Shown: one piece after another, positions 53,070 through 64,000 of the stretch
How the letters are laid out: the number at the start of each line of letters is the position of its first letter
Numbering within the stretch: position 1 is the first letter of the stretch
Assembly: GCA_032209605.1 (NCBI GenBank)
Contig: JASFXZ010000018.1
Coordinates: 2,793,904-2,857,903 of the forward strand
Direction: 5' to 3'
From: Mactromeris polynyma
Lineage: Eukaryota > Mollusca > Bivalvia > Venerida > Mactridae
DNA: 64,000 bases
Made by a program: the position numbers and the translations under genes
Notes under the pieces: generated by a model
Databases searched by the model: none
What the model was told of the DNA's origin: nothing
Seen by the model: only the letters and a program-made list of their open reading frames with translations

Positions 53070-53837
53070 TGTATTATGTTGTTGTCTTGGTGTAAAGTTG
53101 CTATATATACTATATTGATCAGACATTTGCCCAATGACTTGAAATTGTAATCAATTTAATAACCATTAATTTGAGTCTTAACTCTAATAAATTGAATGGG
53201 TGATTATGGACAGAAATCAGTGAACATAATGGTTAGTTATAATATTAAGATATCAAAATTACATTGTGACTTCAATAGATTACAGTTTTATATCAATTAA
53301 TTGTTCCAAAACAATAGAATATAATATGTAATAGGCTAAAATGCAGCAAATTGTTGATAGCACACTAATAAAAGGATGAAAATAGTTGAATATGATACGG
53401 GTACATTCCAGAAGGTTTAGGTAGATGAAACATTAAGTAGTTTAACACATATACTTTATAGTTTGCAATAAGTTTTCTAAATGCTATGTTGCTCATCTAT
53501 CTGCATTTGTTGTTCTCTCTGGAATGCTTATCTGGATTTCCCTTGCAGCTACAGAGATAGTATGCATGCTTATATACTCCACGCCACTAACAAAACGCAA
53601 TTAAAATTGTCCGCGTCAACATGATGACATTACAAAGAAATAATTACATTTTAATTACCAAACATAATTTCATCAACTTTAATCAATTATGAAATATGAA
53701 TACTATGTCCATAGTTTGATTTCTTTTTGATGAATGATTTACACGTTTGTAACAGTAAAACGCATTTAACACATAGTTGTATTGGCGTTAAGTATAAATT
53801 ATGTTGTAGGAGAAAATTCCCCTAGATATTGAATTCT
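53070..53837. other. Intron sequence without recognised features
   Basis: AT-rich; nothing is recognised. Confidence 0.4.
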
Positions 53838-55520
53838 TAGCTCACTTGAACACGAAATATTTGGATCGTTGTATGTCTGTCATCCACACTTGGATTGTTT
53901 ATAATCTAGCGTACTCATTTGTGGAGCGTCTGCTTACATTCAATTTTCGATCAATTTGATCAAGATTTATGGCATCATTTATGATTCATCTTAAATGCCA
54001 TATCCAATTATTTTTACTCCCCAACTCTTTAATTTTTCCACTAATCCTAATTATACGGATTCTAAGATATTGGTCTAGTTTTATTTTGTGCCAGATCAGA
54101 CTAGCAAGTCTCGAGTTATTTGCCCTCGAGTTATGAAATAAGACCTTGTTGACACTAGGCCACTACATATGTTTTTATGAAATCTAGGTATAGTTTGAAA
54201 CAAACTCACATAAGGTTAAAAAGTAGGTCAATAGGTAAAAGCAGAGTGATGCAGTGTTTATGGTGTACAGGTAATATTTTTTCAATCTGGTTTATATGAA
54301 AGTTGGTCAAAATGTTTGTCTTTATAAGTCGTGTTCAAAACTTGATAATTTTTGGCCAAGAACTAGATCACAAGGTAAAATTGAAGAAAAACCTTGTTGA
54401 CACTCTTGAGGTCATATTTTCTACCATATCTTCTTGAAGCTTGGTCAGAATGCATTTCTATCACATCTAGGCCAAATATGAAATTTGGTCAATTGTGGTA
54501 AAAACCAGGTCACTTTAATAAAAACACAGTTTACACCGTTGAGGAAACATGTTTGACCTGATCTTTAGATACTGACTGTCTTATTTTAAAAGTATTTCTG
54601 AGAAATGTGCCTTGGCTAACGTCCTTCTGAATTTCTTCTAGCCATGATAGTTCTTTATACAAATGGCGGGTGTGTTGTCACTTTCCATATATGTATGTAG
54701 CAGTAACTTCATAAATCTTCTTGTGAGAAACTGTTCTTCCAATTTCAAAATAATTCCACATAAATGTTTCCTCTGTGGTGTTTTTTTTAGATTCTTTCAA
54801 GTAAAGTGGTTTAATGCAGAATCCAGTTACCATGGCAACCAAAATAAGAAATTCTTCTGCTTAGATTTCAAAACAGTTCATAGAAATGTTTCTTGGTTGG
54901 ACTCTCTTCTGAATTCGTTGTGGCGGGGGGGGGGGGCATGGGCGCAATGTAGGGCCATCTTGGTACTCTTTTTAATGAAATGATGCCCCTTTGAATCTCT
55001 AACATAGGGTCTGTACAACTTGGGATTTGGTATCTCTTGAATTCTGGAGATCGACCATTTCCCACTGTCAAACTGTTATCACTACTAATGCTCTAGTCAT
55101 TTAAGTTGGTCGACCAGAATATTTGCTTGCTTAACACATATTTGTAGTAATAGTCCCTGAAGTTGTTGATCTTGATTGGTTGGTATAAGTCATAGTGATG
55201 TTTAGACTAATAGTAAAGTTGTCAAAAATATAATAGGTTACGGCTGTTGCTCATGTTGAAGAAATACATTATCCTGGATTCTACCTTAGTTGGATGATTG
55301 CCTGTGGGTTGTAAATAAATCTATCGATTTTGGGTCACTGGGTCAAAAGTCCATTTGGTGGAATTCCTTGTTCACCCAATATCAAAATTACTAGCTGACC
55401 TCTTTCGATCTAACTTGATAGGATGATAGCTGGTTGTAGATGAATCCTACTGATTTTTGCGATCACTGCAGCAAAGGCCAAGGTCAAATGGACATCAGGT
55501 GGTAATACTTGTATATTAAT
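53838..55520 (+). repeat. Composite dispersed molluscan repeats within the intron
   Basis: It begins 'ttagctcacttgaacacgaa'. From about 54140 come repeated phrases 'accttgttgacactNNNgag', 'gaNNcttggtcagaatg' and 'aNgtaggtcaNtaggt'. A run of about 14 G at 54924 follows 'tgaattcgttgtggc'. From 55300, 'gggtcactgggtcaaaagtc' is seen. These are characteristic bivalve-type repeat modules. There is no coding evidence. Confidence 0.6.
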
Positions 55521-57261
55521 ATGTGTACTCACTTCATCATATGAATATAAATGATCTCACTGACAATGGGGAGCGTAATGTTTTTCAACATTCTTTGTTT
55601 ATGTAAGCTGTTCTGTCATGATGGCCATCTTGAAGTAATATGTATTTTTGTACATATATGTATTTCCTTTGTTAATGAAGACTTATATTGTTTCATTCAG
55701 ACATAATCATTATTATAAAACTTTATTTCTACATTATAGTAACTGAAAATTTAATGCATCTTGCACATTCTGCCTTTCCTGTTTCTCTTTTCTGTACGAA
55801 TTTCCTATAAAATGAAACTGCAATTTCAACTCCACTCAGACTTGTGATGACCACCTGGTGATTGTGGTCTTAAGCTACGGTCTCATCCGACCCACGTAGG
55901 CGTAGCGCACACGTAGGGCAGTAAATTTTCATACGTGGCCATTTTTTCTATGTGGGTAAATTGTACCTGCGTCCGGTCCACGTAGAAAATGCATTTTTCC
56001 GAGGTGTTCACATATACTATACGCTAACTGGATCTGATGACTGCACAATACACGTCACGTTCAAGTGACATTTGAGTAGCCAATCAAATCCTCGCCTGCA
56101 AAATGCTGTGGTATAGAGTTATGAATATTCGTCGATCTCCGACGAGCTCCGTAAATTCTATTTGAGCATAGATCACAAAGACGTTCCGGTTACGTATTTT
56201 CGTCAATTTTAATATGGCTGCACAACCGCAACTCCTACACGGCAACATTCTTTGGTTAATCGGTGTTGTTTGTGTGGTGTTTCGTTTTTGGAAATATTTA
56301 TGAGCGGCAGGAAGGACGTTAAATAACAGTATAAACAATACAATATACAATACAAAATACTTTATTTTGGTTATGGTTACATGTGTAACAACACACAATG
56401 TTATGACAGACAGATAACACGTATGGGTAATCAAACAATTCAGTTAAAAGTATGCAATGTAAAAACAAAACAGAAATAGTTGGCTGAACATTTAAGTTTG
56501 TTTAGGGGACAGCGATGTTTATTTATCCGTGAATGGTTTAAAAAGTTGGGAGACTTTAAATATTTACAATGAAATCACGAGAAAATCAAAGGTCACGTTG
56601 TAGACATTTTATTGATGACTTGGAGATAGTACAATATATGTGAATAATTGTAGATGGTGTTTTTGTTGTTCAATTAAATTATTTTGTGATATAACATGTG
56701 AATAGACTTGTACTTCTAAGTACTCCGAAAACAGAAACTCCTTATAAACGATAATGACATTTTGAGAAAGACGACAAACACTGTTTTGTAAGGAGAAATT
56801 TCATTGGACCAGAAACGAGCACCTGGTTATGCATATCTATTTTTAGAGAGGTTATATGAACGTGACCTCTTACGGAGTGTAGTCAGATCCTAACAGCGGA
56901 AAATAATGGAGCTAACGTTAGGGGCTGATTTCAATGAGATTGATTATTGATGGGCCTTTTTAGATCACCCTAGCATGAAGTGGCAAAGTCTCAAACGGTC
57001 TGAAGCACATCTTATCTTATTGCATACTCTCCGTAGCAAATTGTGGATCTTCCCACATTACGTGTTTTAAAAGTACGTTAAATTTCCCTTTCCCCTTTAC
57101 ATAGTGTTCACGTTATGTTCTCCCCACTTTCAGTATTCCATCCTTTAAATCCCTCAGTGTGTCCTCTTTGATTCTCCTAGTTATCCCTTATGGTCGACCA
57201 GGCCATTCCTTGTACCACTGTTCCCTTACATAATTATGTACCATTGAGCCTCCTCAAATGC
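55521..57261. other. Intron sequence
   Basis: Around 55870-56040 there are several 'acgtag' and 'cgtccggtccacgtag' phrases suggesting a degraded MITE end, but no opposite end is seen. No exon is recognised. Confidence 0.35.
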
Positions 57262-57372
57262 CTTATATTTTATGGATTGTTGTTTTCATGGGGTCTGTAT
57301 GGGAAGGCATTGTCTTATGTATGTGGCGTTCCCTGTAGCTGCTTATTCTCTCTCTTAGACCACCTAAGATCA
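57262..57372 (+). repeat. Repeat fragment shared with 34930-35040
   Basis: 'tatggattgttgtttt', 'ggcattgtcttatgtatgtg' and 'tgtagctgcttattctctct' align with the repeat at 34838-35080. A 'gctcatggtgagcc' module follows. Confidence 0.6.
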
Positions 57373-57928
57373 CATGCTCATGGTGAGCCTTTAGAATCAT
57401 TTAATGTCATATATTTGTCCATCATCTGTCCACAATGTGTTTGTTGACTCTAGCGGTAACAATTTTGGCCTAATGTAGATGAAACTTTCTCAGAATGTTT
57501 GCCTCAACTACTAACGAGAGTCGACTGTATAAATATCTCATATAATTCCTGTATCTTCTATATCTTTGATCCAACCATGAAGAAATTATGTTACACATAC
57601 AATTTACTTCTCTACAACTTTTACATTCATGTAAAAATAATTAAACCAATAGTCTTTACGTAATTTCATTTTGATGTGTTTGTTTTTATCAGGTTTTACT
57701 ATGTTTTTCAACCAAACAGTCATATGCAGAATGTTATGTTGAAGTATACAGGTGTTAATCACCAATTCTGTATGGAGATGGTGTACACAATGTAACTAGT
57801 CTCTAAACAGGACACAGTAGGTAAATGGGTTACTTGTTGATTAGAAATGAGAAGTCTTGAACATTTGCTGGAAGGTAGAATTCAAGTGCATGCTTGTGAT
57901 TTAAGCTGAACATTATTCTTGATTTCAG
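57373..57928. other. Intron sequence up to the transmembrane exon
   Basis: A degraded 'tcatggtgagcctttagaat' repeat module is followed by unique-looking sequence. It ends in the acceptor 'cttgatttcag'. Confidence 0.4.
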
Positions 57929-58048
57929 AGATGACAGAACCTCCAGGTTATGTTGGAATGCTAGTTGGTGGTGCTGTTGGTGGTACTGTTGTTGCTGGAC
58001 TAGTGGCATTTGCAGTAATATTTCTTCTTCGAAGACGCAGAGCAAGTG
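57929..58048 (+). CDS. Transmembrane exon of the FN3 receptor
   Basis: Acceptor 'ttgatttcag' and donor 'gtagattg', phase 1 at both ends. It encodes 'EMTEPPGYVGMLVGGAVGGT', 'VVAGLVAFAVIFLLRRRRAS': a short juxtamembrane segment, a helix of about 23 residues rich in Gly, Val and Ala, and a four-Arg stop-transfer cluster. This is a type I single-pass topology with the FN3 domain outside. It splices in phase from the FN3 exon at 50472 and to the exon at 60420. The long intervening intron is filled by repeats. Confidence 0.82.
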
Positions 58049-58105
58049 GTAGATTGAATATTATTGTCTAATATAAATAATCTTATTATTCTTTGAATCC
58101 ATTTG

Positions 58106-60036
58106 AGTGATTCTCTCTTAGTTATCAGAATTTTGTGTAGATTCCCTGTCCGTTATCAAAATTCTGTGTAGATTTCCTGTCCGTTATCCAAATTCTGTGT
58201 AGATTTCCTGTCCATTATCAGAATTCTGTGTAGATTTCCTGTCCGTTATCCAAATTCTGTGTAGATTTCCTGTACATTATCCAAATCCAGTGTAGATTCC
58301 CTGTCCGTTTTCCAAATTTTGTGTAGATTTCCTGTCCGTTATCCAAATTCTGTGTAGATTTCCTGTACATTATCCAAATCCAGTGTAGATTCCCTGTCCG
58401 TTTTCCAAATTTTGTGTAGATTTCCTGTGCGTTATCAAAATTCTGTGTAGATTTCCTGTCCATTATCAGTATTCTGTGTAGATTTCCTGTCCATTATCAG
58501 AATTCTGTGTAGATTTCCTGTCCATTATCAGTATTCTGTGTAGATTTCCTGTCCATTATCCAAATTGTGTGTAGATTCCCTGTCCGTTATCCAAATTCTG
58601 TGTAGATGTCCTGTCCATTATCCAAATTCTGTGTAGATTCCCTGTTTGTTATCCAAATTATGTGTAGATTTCCTGTCCGTAATCCAAATTCTGTGTAGAT
58701 TTCCTGTCCATTATCCAAATTCTGTGTAGATTCCCTGTTTGTTATCAGAATTCTGTGTAGAGTTCCTGTCCGTTATCCAAATTCAGTGTAGATTTCCTGT
58801 CCATTATCCAAATTTTGTGTAGATTCCCTGTCCGTTATCCAAATTTTGTGTAGATTTCCTGTCCGTTATCAAAATTCTGTGTAGATTTCCTGTCCATTAT
58901 CAGAATTCTGTGTAGATTTCCTGTCCATTATCAGTATTCTGTGTAGATTTCCTGTCCATTATCCAAATTTTGTGTAGATTCCCTGTCCGTTATCCAAATT
59001 CTGTGTAGATTTCCTGTCCATTATCAAAAGTATGTGTAGATTCCCTGTTTGTTATCCAAATTCAGTGTAGATTTCCTGTCCGTTATCCAAATTCTGTGTA
59101 GATTTTCTGTCCATTATCAGAATTCTGTGTAGATTTCCTGTCCATAATCAGTATTCTGTGTAGATGCCCTGTCCATCATCAGAATTTTGTGTAGATTCCC
59201 TGTCCATTATCCAAATTCTGTGTAGATTTCCTGTCCATTATCAGAATTTTGTGTAGATGCCCTGTCCATTATCAGAATTCTGTGTAGATGCCCTGTCCAT
59301 TATCCAAATTCTGTGTAGATTTCCTGTCCATTATCAGAATTCTGTGTAGATTCCCTGTCCATTATCAGAATTCTGTGTAGATTTCCTAACCATTATCAGA
59401 ATTCTGTGTAGATTTCCTGACCATTATCAGTATTCTGTGTAGATTTCCTGTCGATTATCAGAATTTTGTGAAGATTCCCTGTCCATTACCATTATTCTGT
59501 GTAGATTCCCTGTCCGTTATCCGAATTATATGTAGATTCCCTGTCCATTATCAGAATTCTGTGTAGATTCCCTGTCCGTTATCAGAATCCTTTGTAGATT
59601 CCCTGTCCATTATCAGTATTCTGTGTAGATTCCCTGTCCATTATCAGAATTCTGTGTAGATTCCCTATCCATTATCAGTATTCTGTGTAGATTCCCTGTA
59701 CATTATCAGTATTCTGTGTAGATTCCCTGTCCATTATCAGAATGAATTCTGTGTAGATTCCCTGTCCATTATCAGAATGAATTCTGTGTAGATTCCCTGT
59801 CCATTATCAGTATTCTGTGTAGATTCCCTGTCCATTATCCGAATTATATGTAGATTCCCTGTCCATTATCCGAATTATGTGTAGATTCAATGTCCGTTAA
59901 TCAGAATTCTGCGTAGATTCACTGTCTGTTATCAAAATTCTGTGTATATTCCCTGTCTGTTATCAAAATTCTGTGTAGATTCAATGTCCATTATCCGAAT
60001 TCTGTGTAGATTGAATGTCCATTATCAGAATTCTTC
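58106..60036. repeat. 31-bp minisatellite, about 60 copies
   Basis: The unit is approximately 'attctgtgtagatttcctgt' plus 'ccattatcaga'. It varies at a few positions (ttccct/ttcctg, cattatc/cgttatc, agaat/aaaatt/agtatt). A 93-bp higher-order unit, three 31-bp units including 'tgtacattatccaaatccag', occurs twice in succession at 58271 and 58364. The array fills most of the intron between the transmembrane and cytoplasmic exons. Confidence 0.97.
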
Positions 60037-60419
60037 ATACAACTTTAATGGATAGATTTTTAGTTGCTTATTTGTTCTGTTTGTTTTTTAAGCCTTTGTC
60101 ACACTGCATTTCTGATTACCAGCATGTTTGGATGCATATACCAAGACTTATTTTAGGAAACAGTTATTTTTTAAATCTCTGCATGTTTCCGATTGATACG
60201 CAGTAGTTTATTTATAATTATAAACCAATGTATTTTGGCACCTTTATCAATGTCACCATATATGAAGTTTATATGAACTGTAACTATTTATGAAAATTCA
60301 AAAGAATATGGTAGGATTATTAAATGATTAATGATGTATGAAGAATGCATGAACATGTGCAAGCTTTTCATTTGCTGGCTTATATCAGTTGTATTGACAT
60401 GTATCTTGGGTTTTTTCAG

Positions 60420-60453
60420 GACAAGATGGCAAAAATAAAGAAAATAATGGACA
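60420..60453 (+). CDS. Short cytoplasmic-tail exon of the FN3 receptor
   Basis: Acceptor 'ggttttttcag' and a consensus donor 'gtgagt'. The 34-bp exon enters in phase 1 from the transmembrane exon and reads G-QDGKNKENNG-(Q), a polar intracellular stretch. The exact phase fit and strong splice sites support it despite the small size. The next exon, phase 2, is not identified before the right edge. Confidence 0.65.
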
Positions 60454-60749
60454 GTGAGTCCTAGTTTTTCCATGATTCATTTATTGTCCTAAAATATGGT
60501 ATTACTGTTCTCCAAATTAATAGGGATATCAACTAATATTCAAATATGCTGAAAAAAAATAAGTTTAGCAAGTTGGTATAATTCATTTTTTGTATAATTA
60601 AGTTTTATAAAAGTAAAGAGAAACAAAGGAACTCACATCATAAATCGTTTGATATCAGTTGAAATTCAAACATTTTAACGAATAGAAAACTTTATGCATA
60701 AATCATTCACATTAAATATGGGAGTGGTCAAATCGAAAAATCATAAACA
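60454..60749. other. Intron or intergenic sequence
   Basis: Nothing is recognised. Confidence 0.4.
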
Positions 60750-61770
60750 TGTCATTATCGAGTATGTCCCCTGTAACGAGCAAGTACAGCCACACATCTT
60801 TGTCTCATGCTGTTTAATAGCTTGTAAGGGCATTCTGTGCCATTCTTCACACTTGCTCAAGGTCATGTATGCTGTTGATGTCATTACGTTCTCTAATCTT
60901 ATGTCCAAAATGGTCCATCATGTGTTCAGTGGTCAAAAGATCTGCTGATTTTGATGGCTAAGGGAGGACGGCAAACAATTACGCATGAGAACATCCTCAA
61001 CATGCCTATCAATAGTAGATGGGTGTTACCTTGTTGAAAAAGCTGAGCATGTTGCCATTAAAACGGTACAACAACTGACTACTATCTTGTCATGATATCA
61101 CACTGCAGTGATGTTTATAGTAATTGTAACCAGTTCAGTTTTACCACTGTAACTAAGGCATGCCTATACTATCACACTGCCCCTACAATTGTTGTCATGT
61201 TGAATGATGTTTTAGGATTAAATCGTTCGCACTTTCTTCTCCTTACGTGCAGCCTTCCATCAGCAAATGAAAGGTTAAATTAGATTCATCAGTAAAAATA
61301 AAGTTATTCCACCGCCTACCAGTGGATCTGTGAATTATTGCCCAAACAAGCTGATCCTGATGATTACGTCGCATTAACGGTATTCCAATGTAAGGACGAT
61401 GTCCGTGAAGTCCAGAAGCGCGTAGTATATTACGGACTGTTCTTCCACAAAATGACATAAATCTGTTACGTCACAACAATATAGCGGTATTCTAACAGAG
61501 TTGTTTTCGTGGTCTGCCTGAGTGTGGCCTGTTCTTGACATCTCCTGTCAACTTCGGATGCCTAATGGACGATTCACCAACATTGAATTGCCTGGCCACT
61601 TCTCTTGCCTTCGTGTCAGCATTCATCATCCCTACGGTCATTCCTGGACCACACCCCATTGAATAATTTGCAAATTTTACACCAGTTAATTTGTTATAAG
61701 AATGGCAAGATTGTGTTTGTCTTTGGTTTTTATACTGGTCAGATTTCCTGCTGCACCTGCTACACATTGT
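60750..61770 (-). pseudogene. Tc1-like transposase relic
   Basis: Minus-strand frames in order: 'REVARQFNVGESSIRHPKL' with 'TGDVKNRPHSGRPRK' (helix-turn-helix and GRPRK hook, 61767-61492), 'VRNILRASGLHGHRPYIG', 'IPLMRRNHQDQLVWAIIH', 'RRWNNFIFTDESNLTFH' with the first catalytic Asp-Glu-Ser block, then degraded sequence. The C-terminal 'LLNSMRQRCVAVLARYRGHT' ends near 60752. This is the Tc1 branch of Tc1/mariner. Multiple stops and frameshifts; no clear inverted repeats. It sits in or beyond the receptor-gene intron in antisense. Confidence 0.85.
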
Positions 61771-61947
61771 TTTATCAATAAATTCAATTTTGTCCTAACC
61801 TAATCAACAAAGCATTATATTGGGAATCTATTATATAGGGCATGGTGGTCATTTTAAAGACATTAGGTGTATATGTATCGCTATACATGTAAACATAAAG
61901 GTATCCTTAATACACATGTACTTGCTAATCTTATTGCTTTCAATATA
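61771..61947. other. Spacer between the Tc1 relic and the mariner element
   Basis: Short AT-rich spacer. No feature is seen. Confidence 0.4.
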
Positions 61948-62912
61948 CGAGGGATGTTCGGAAAGTTTTGAGACTAGCTTTGTTTTATAATGTAAAGTCG
62001 GAATCAGTAAATAAAATATTGCGTAGTGGATCTTTAATTCATAATCTACTGAATGGTACAATTTTCAAACAACACAATATATACAATTACAACAATACAA
62101 TACAAACTATATCTACAAGGATCATGGCGCAGTAACGTCGAATGAACGTAATGTCTGAACAATAACACTGTTCCTAATTTTACTGATTCTCAAAGTTTTG
62201 CCTGTTGCACTGTACACATTTCTCATGTCTTTTTACCCACTTTTCAAAGACACGTTCATACCACCCCTGGTCAAATCTTGTGAGCAGTCGCTGCACCTAT
62301 ATTGCACAAATTTGCACAAACCGTCATTCGCCGCTCTGTATTAAGCGCGTCCTTCACAATCGCAACCTTTTCATCAGCCACAGACCGACGACCAGATCAT
62401 TGGATGTCCTGAATACATTTTCTACTGTAACGGATAGTTTTATGACATTGTACACACTTGCACTGCTCACAGATTGTTTTCGTCGGTGTTTTCCAAAGGT
62501 TGACACAAAATTTTATGAAAATCCGCTATTCCTCTTTTGTGGCATTTGCATAATGCCCTTAGTAAGAATGCGTCGCTAGGTGCATGTATTTAAAGTATTA
62601 GTTCCGGAAAACTTTCAGGAAATGACGTTATGATTCAAATATGATGTCATGTACGTTTTACAACGTTTCGCGCAGTTTTATTATGATTGTGTGTTCAATA
62701 TATTGCAGTGTAATCAAGAAGTTAAGGGTTGCGCTGGGTCGTTACAGCGCATGTTGTTATGGATAAAACAAATATGACTGACGTCACAATACAATAATCT
62801 GAACATAAGCTTTTGAAATATAATATTCTCATATATGCTTAAGTTTCATAACAATTTGTCAAAGGGACATAGTTAAATGGATATTGTCTCAAAACTTTCC
62901 GAACGTCCCTTG
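61948..62912 (-). mobile_element. mariner-type deletion derivative
   Basis: Left end 'cgagggatgttcggaaagtt' plus 'ttgagac' and right end (inverted) 'caagggacgttcggaaagtt' plus 'ttgagac' differ at two positions. TA flanks each end (61946-61947, 62913-62914), the Tc1/mariner target duplication. Inside, on the minus strand at about 62172-62400, are the start and the very end of a transposase only. Confidence 0.88.
62172..62400 (-). pseudogene. mariner transposase remnant: N-terminal HTH joined to the C terminus
   Basis: The minus strand reads 'GRRSVADEKVAIVKDALNTE' and 'RRMTVCANLCNIGAATAHKI', a helix-turn-helix segment. Almost directly after, in another frame, comes 'RFDQGWYERVFEKWVKRHEK' and 'CVQCNRQNFENQ' followed by a stop, which is the usual C terminus of mariner transposases. 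The whole catalytic domain is deleted, so the element depends on an outside transposase. Confidence 0.8.
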
Positions 62913-62927
62913 TATATACAGTATACA

Positions 62928-63022
62928 CTGTTTTAAGAGACCTTCATTGGGAATCAGCCAATAAGGTCACATATGACAGGGATTCTCTTAATACAGGTTA
63001 ATACAGTCAGTGACTTACGACC
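62928..63022. repeat. Diverged fragment of the 'gtggtcgctta' family
   Basis: 'tatacactgttttaagagac' and 'gattctcttaatacaggtta' resemble the inner parts of the elements at 1037 and 42824. The order is similar but identity is low. Confidence 0.4.
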
Positions 63023-63105
63023 ACTACCAAATACAATGTCATTGTAATATATAGCTTGTAGGATGATTTACTGTAGCACTGTTATTGTTTATTGTATTAA
63101 CTAGG
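63023..63105. other. Short spacer
   Basis: No feature is seen. Confidence 0.35.
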
Positions 63106-63745
63106 TTTTCAAAGAAAACCAGGTTATTAGAATGGTGTGTCGTTGGGCGGGTTGGCTTCTGGGCTGGCGGGCAGGCGTCAAACTGGGGGTTTCCGGCAAA
63201 TAACTTGAGTTCCGTTAATCATATTGTAACCAAACTTAGTGTAAAGTAAGAACATATGGAGCGCTCCCTTGGGATAGCTTTTGGGTTCATTCCGCCAAAG
63301 GTCAAGGTCACCATTACTAAAAATACGAAGTTGGTTTCCGGCGAATAACTTGAGTTTTTTGTTGATAATATTGACAGCAAACTTGGTGTATAGTAAGAAC
63401 ATGTGGAGAGCTCGCTTGGGATTGCTTTTGGACTCGTTCCGCCAAAGGTCAAGGTCACCATTACTAAAATTAGAAAGTTGGTTTCCGGCGAATAACTTGA
63501 GTTCTGTTGATCATATTGACATCAAACTTGGTGAATAGTAAGATCATGTAGACAGCTCACTTGCGATCGCTTTTGGACTTGGTTCCATCAAAGGTCAAGG
63601 TCACCATTACTAAAAATAGCAATGTGGTTTCCGGCAAATAACGAGTTCTGTTGATCATATTGTAACTAAACTTGGTGTATAGTAAGAACATTTGGACAGC
63701 TCGCTTAGGATTGCTTTTGGGTTTGGTCCGCTAAAGGTCACTGTA
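63106..63745. repeat. Tandem repeat, ~146-bp unit, about 4 copies
   Basis: 'gtttccggcRaataac' occurs at 63189, 63334, 63481 and 63627 (145, 147, 146 bp). Each unit continues with 'gatcatattg', 'aaacttggtgtatagtaaga', 'agctcgcttgggattgcttt' and 'aaaggtcaaggtcaccatta'. A GC-rich 'gttgggcgggttggcttctg' leader precedes it. It is one of the repeat types I recall from molluscs. Overlapping open frames on both strands are by-products. Confidence 0.93.
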
Positions 63746-63754
63746 CGCATTAAG

Positions 63755-64000
63755 TAGTTTCTGTGAAAAAAATGAATTACAGGTCAATATAAATAAAACG
63801 AAAGTGTTAGTATTAAAAAAGGCGGTCAGTTGTCGTCCAAAGAAAAATGGTTCTATAACAGAACACGATTAGAAAGTGTTTCAGGTTTTACATATGTAGG
63901 CATTTATTTTAGTCAAACATTGTCCATGTTTAAAATGGCTGAACAGAATGCTTTAAAGGCTAAAAAGGTCGTTAACATGTTACTTAAAGATATATTAAGA
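63755..64000 (+). pseudogene. LINE reverse-transcriptase fragment, relative of LINE-B, cut by the window edge
   Basis: It reads 'CEKNELQVNINKTKVLVLKK', then after a 1-nt shift 'GGQLSSKEKWFYNRTRLESV' and 'SGFTYVGIYFSQTLSMFKMA', 'EQNALKAKKVVNMLLKDILR'. This aligns with LINE-B RT 'CQQNKLEVNTDKTKVLVFRR', 'EKWSYDNVKLDVVSGFTYVG'. It starts after motif C, so the copy is 5'-truncated at its junction with the 146-bp tandem, and it continues beyond the window. It is a different but related family member. Confidence 0.85.

Noticed and set aside
58218..58463. 81-codon repetitive frame on the minus strand
   Set aside because: It is a by-product of the 93-bp higher-order unit being divisible by three; no start context, splice site or domain.
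58106..60036. CRISPR-like array
   Set aside because: The units abut without unique spacers, the host is eukaryotic and no cas gene is present. It is a minisatellite.
60694..60948. 84-codon plus-strand frame
   Set aside because: It is antisense to the C-terminal end of the Tc1 transposase relic.
62205..62579. 124-codon plus-strand frame
   Set aside because: It is antisense to the mariner transposase remnant inside the deletion derivative.

Overview
This window is eukaryotic nuclear DNA, most likely from a bivalve mollusc. It is AT-rich and repeat-dense, and its genes are split into short exons with GT/AG junctions. Several repeat modules look like ones I recall as very common in bivalve genomes: the 'agctcacctgaNcacgaagtg' module, the 'ggccctNNNtcgctcacctga' module, the 'aagggccataact' modules and a 146-bp 'gtttccggc' tandem. 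No prokaryotic or organellar features are present. The assignment is by pattern recognition; no search was run.

Layout. 0-9.5 kb: a 163-bp tandem array, a MITE-like element, a tRNA-derived SINE, a Helitron-like fragment, two head-to-head reverse-transcriptase (RT) relics and a decayed Tigger/pogo transposase. 9.5-26.2 kb: three nested LINEs. LINE-A (minus, 10.1-17.2 kb) lies in a locus of 'gacttttcaacccc' repeats. LINE-C (plus) is inserted at the 5' edge of LINE-A. LINE-B (minus, 18.0-23.3 kb) is inserted inside LINE-C. Short direct repeats at the three junctions fit this order. 26.4-39.3 kb: a PIF/Harbinger-derived element, an inverted array of the same 'ttcaacccc' motif, minisatellites, an endonuclease relic, a MITE with 39-bp perfect inverted ends, and an ORF1-like relic with a TATA/CRE-like promoter. 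39.3-46.2 kb: dispersed repeats, a LINE endonuclease relic, a broken cathepsin F-like gene and a mariner/Tc1-like relic. 46.2-60.5 kb: exons of a membrane receptor (FN3 domain, transmembrane segment, start of the cytoplasmic tail) whose introns carry Helitron-like ends and a 1.9-kb 31-bp minisatellite. 60.5-64 kb: a Tc1 relic, a deletion-derivative mariner, a 146-bp tandem repeat and a LINE RT fragment running off the right edge.

The most interesting biology is in LINE-A and LINE-B. In LINE-B, ORF1 and ORF2 share one reading frame and are separated by a single TAG, and ORF2 has no ATG before its first catalytic endonuclease motif. LINE-A has the same layout if one apparent 1-nt indel near the end of ORF1 is discounted. 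LINE-B ORF1 also carries a canonical 2A-type DVELNPGP motif behind a Cys-rich, membrane-like leader. LINE-A ORF2 has an unusual Cys/Tyr-rich extension of about 420 residues before its endonuclease, beginning with a 70-residue tandem duplication. Together these suggest that both elements make their proteins by translational recoding.

Host gene content is low. Only the cathepsin F-like exons and the FN3/transmembrane exons look like host genes. Both contain in-frame stops, so they may be pseudogenes or paralogues in decay.
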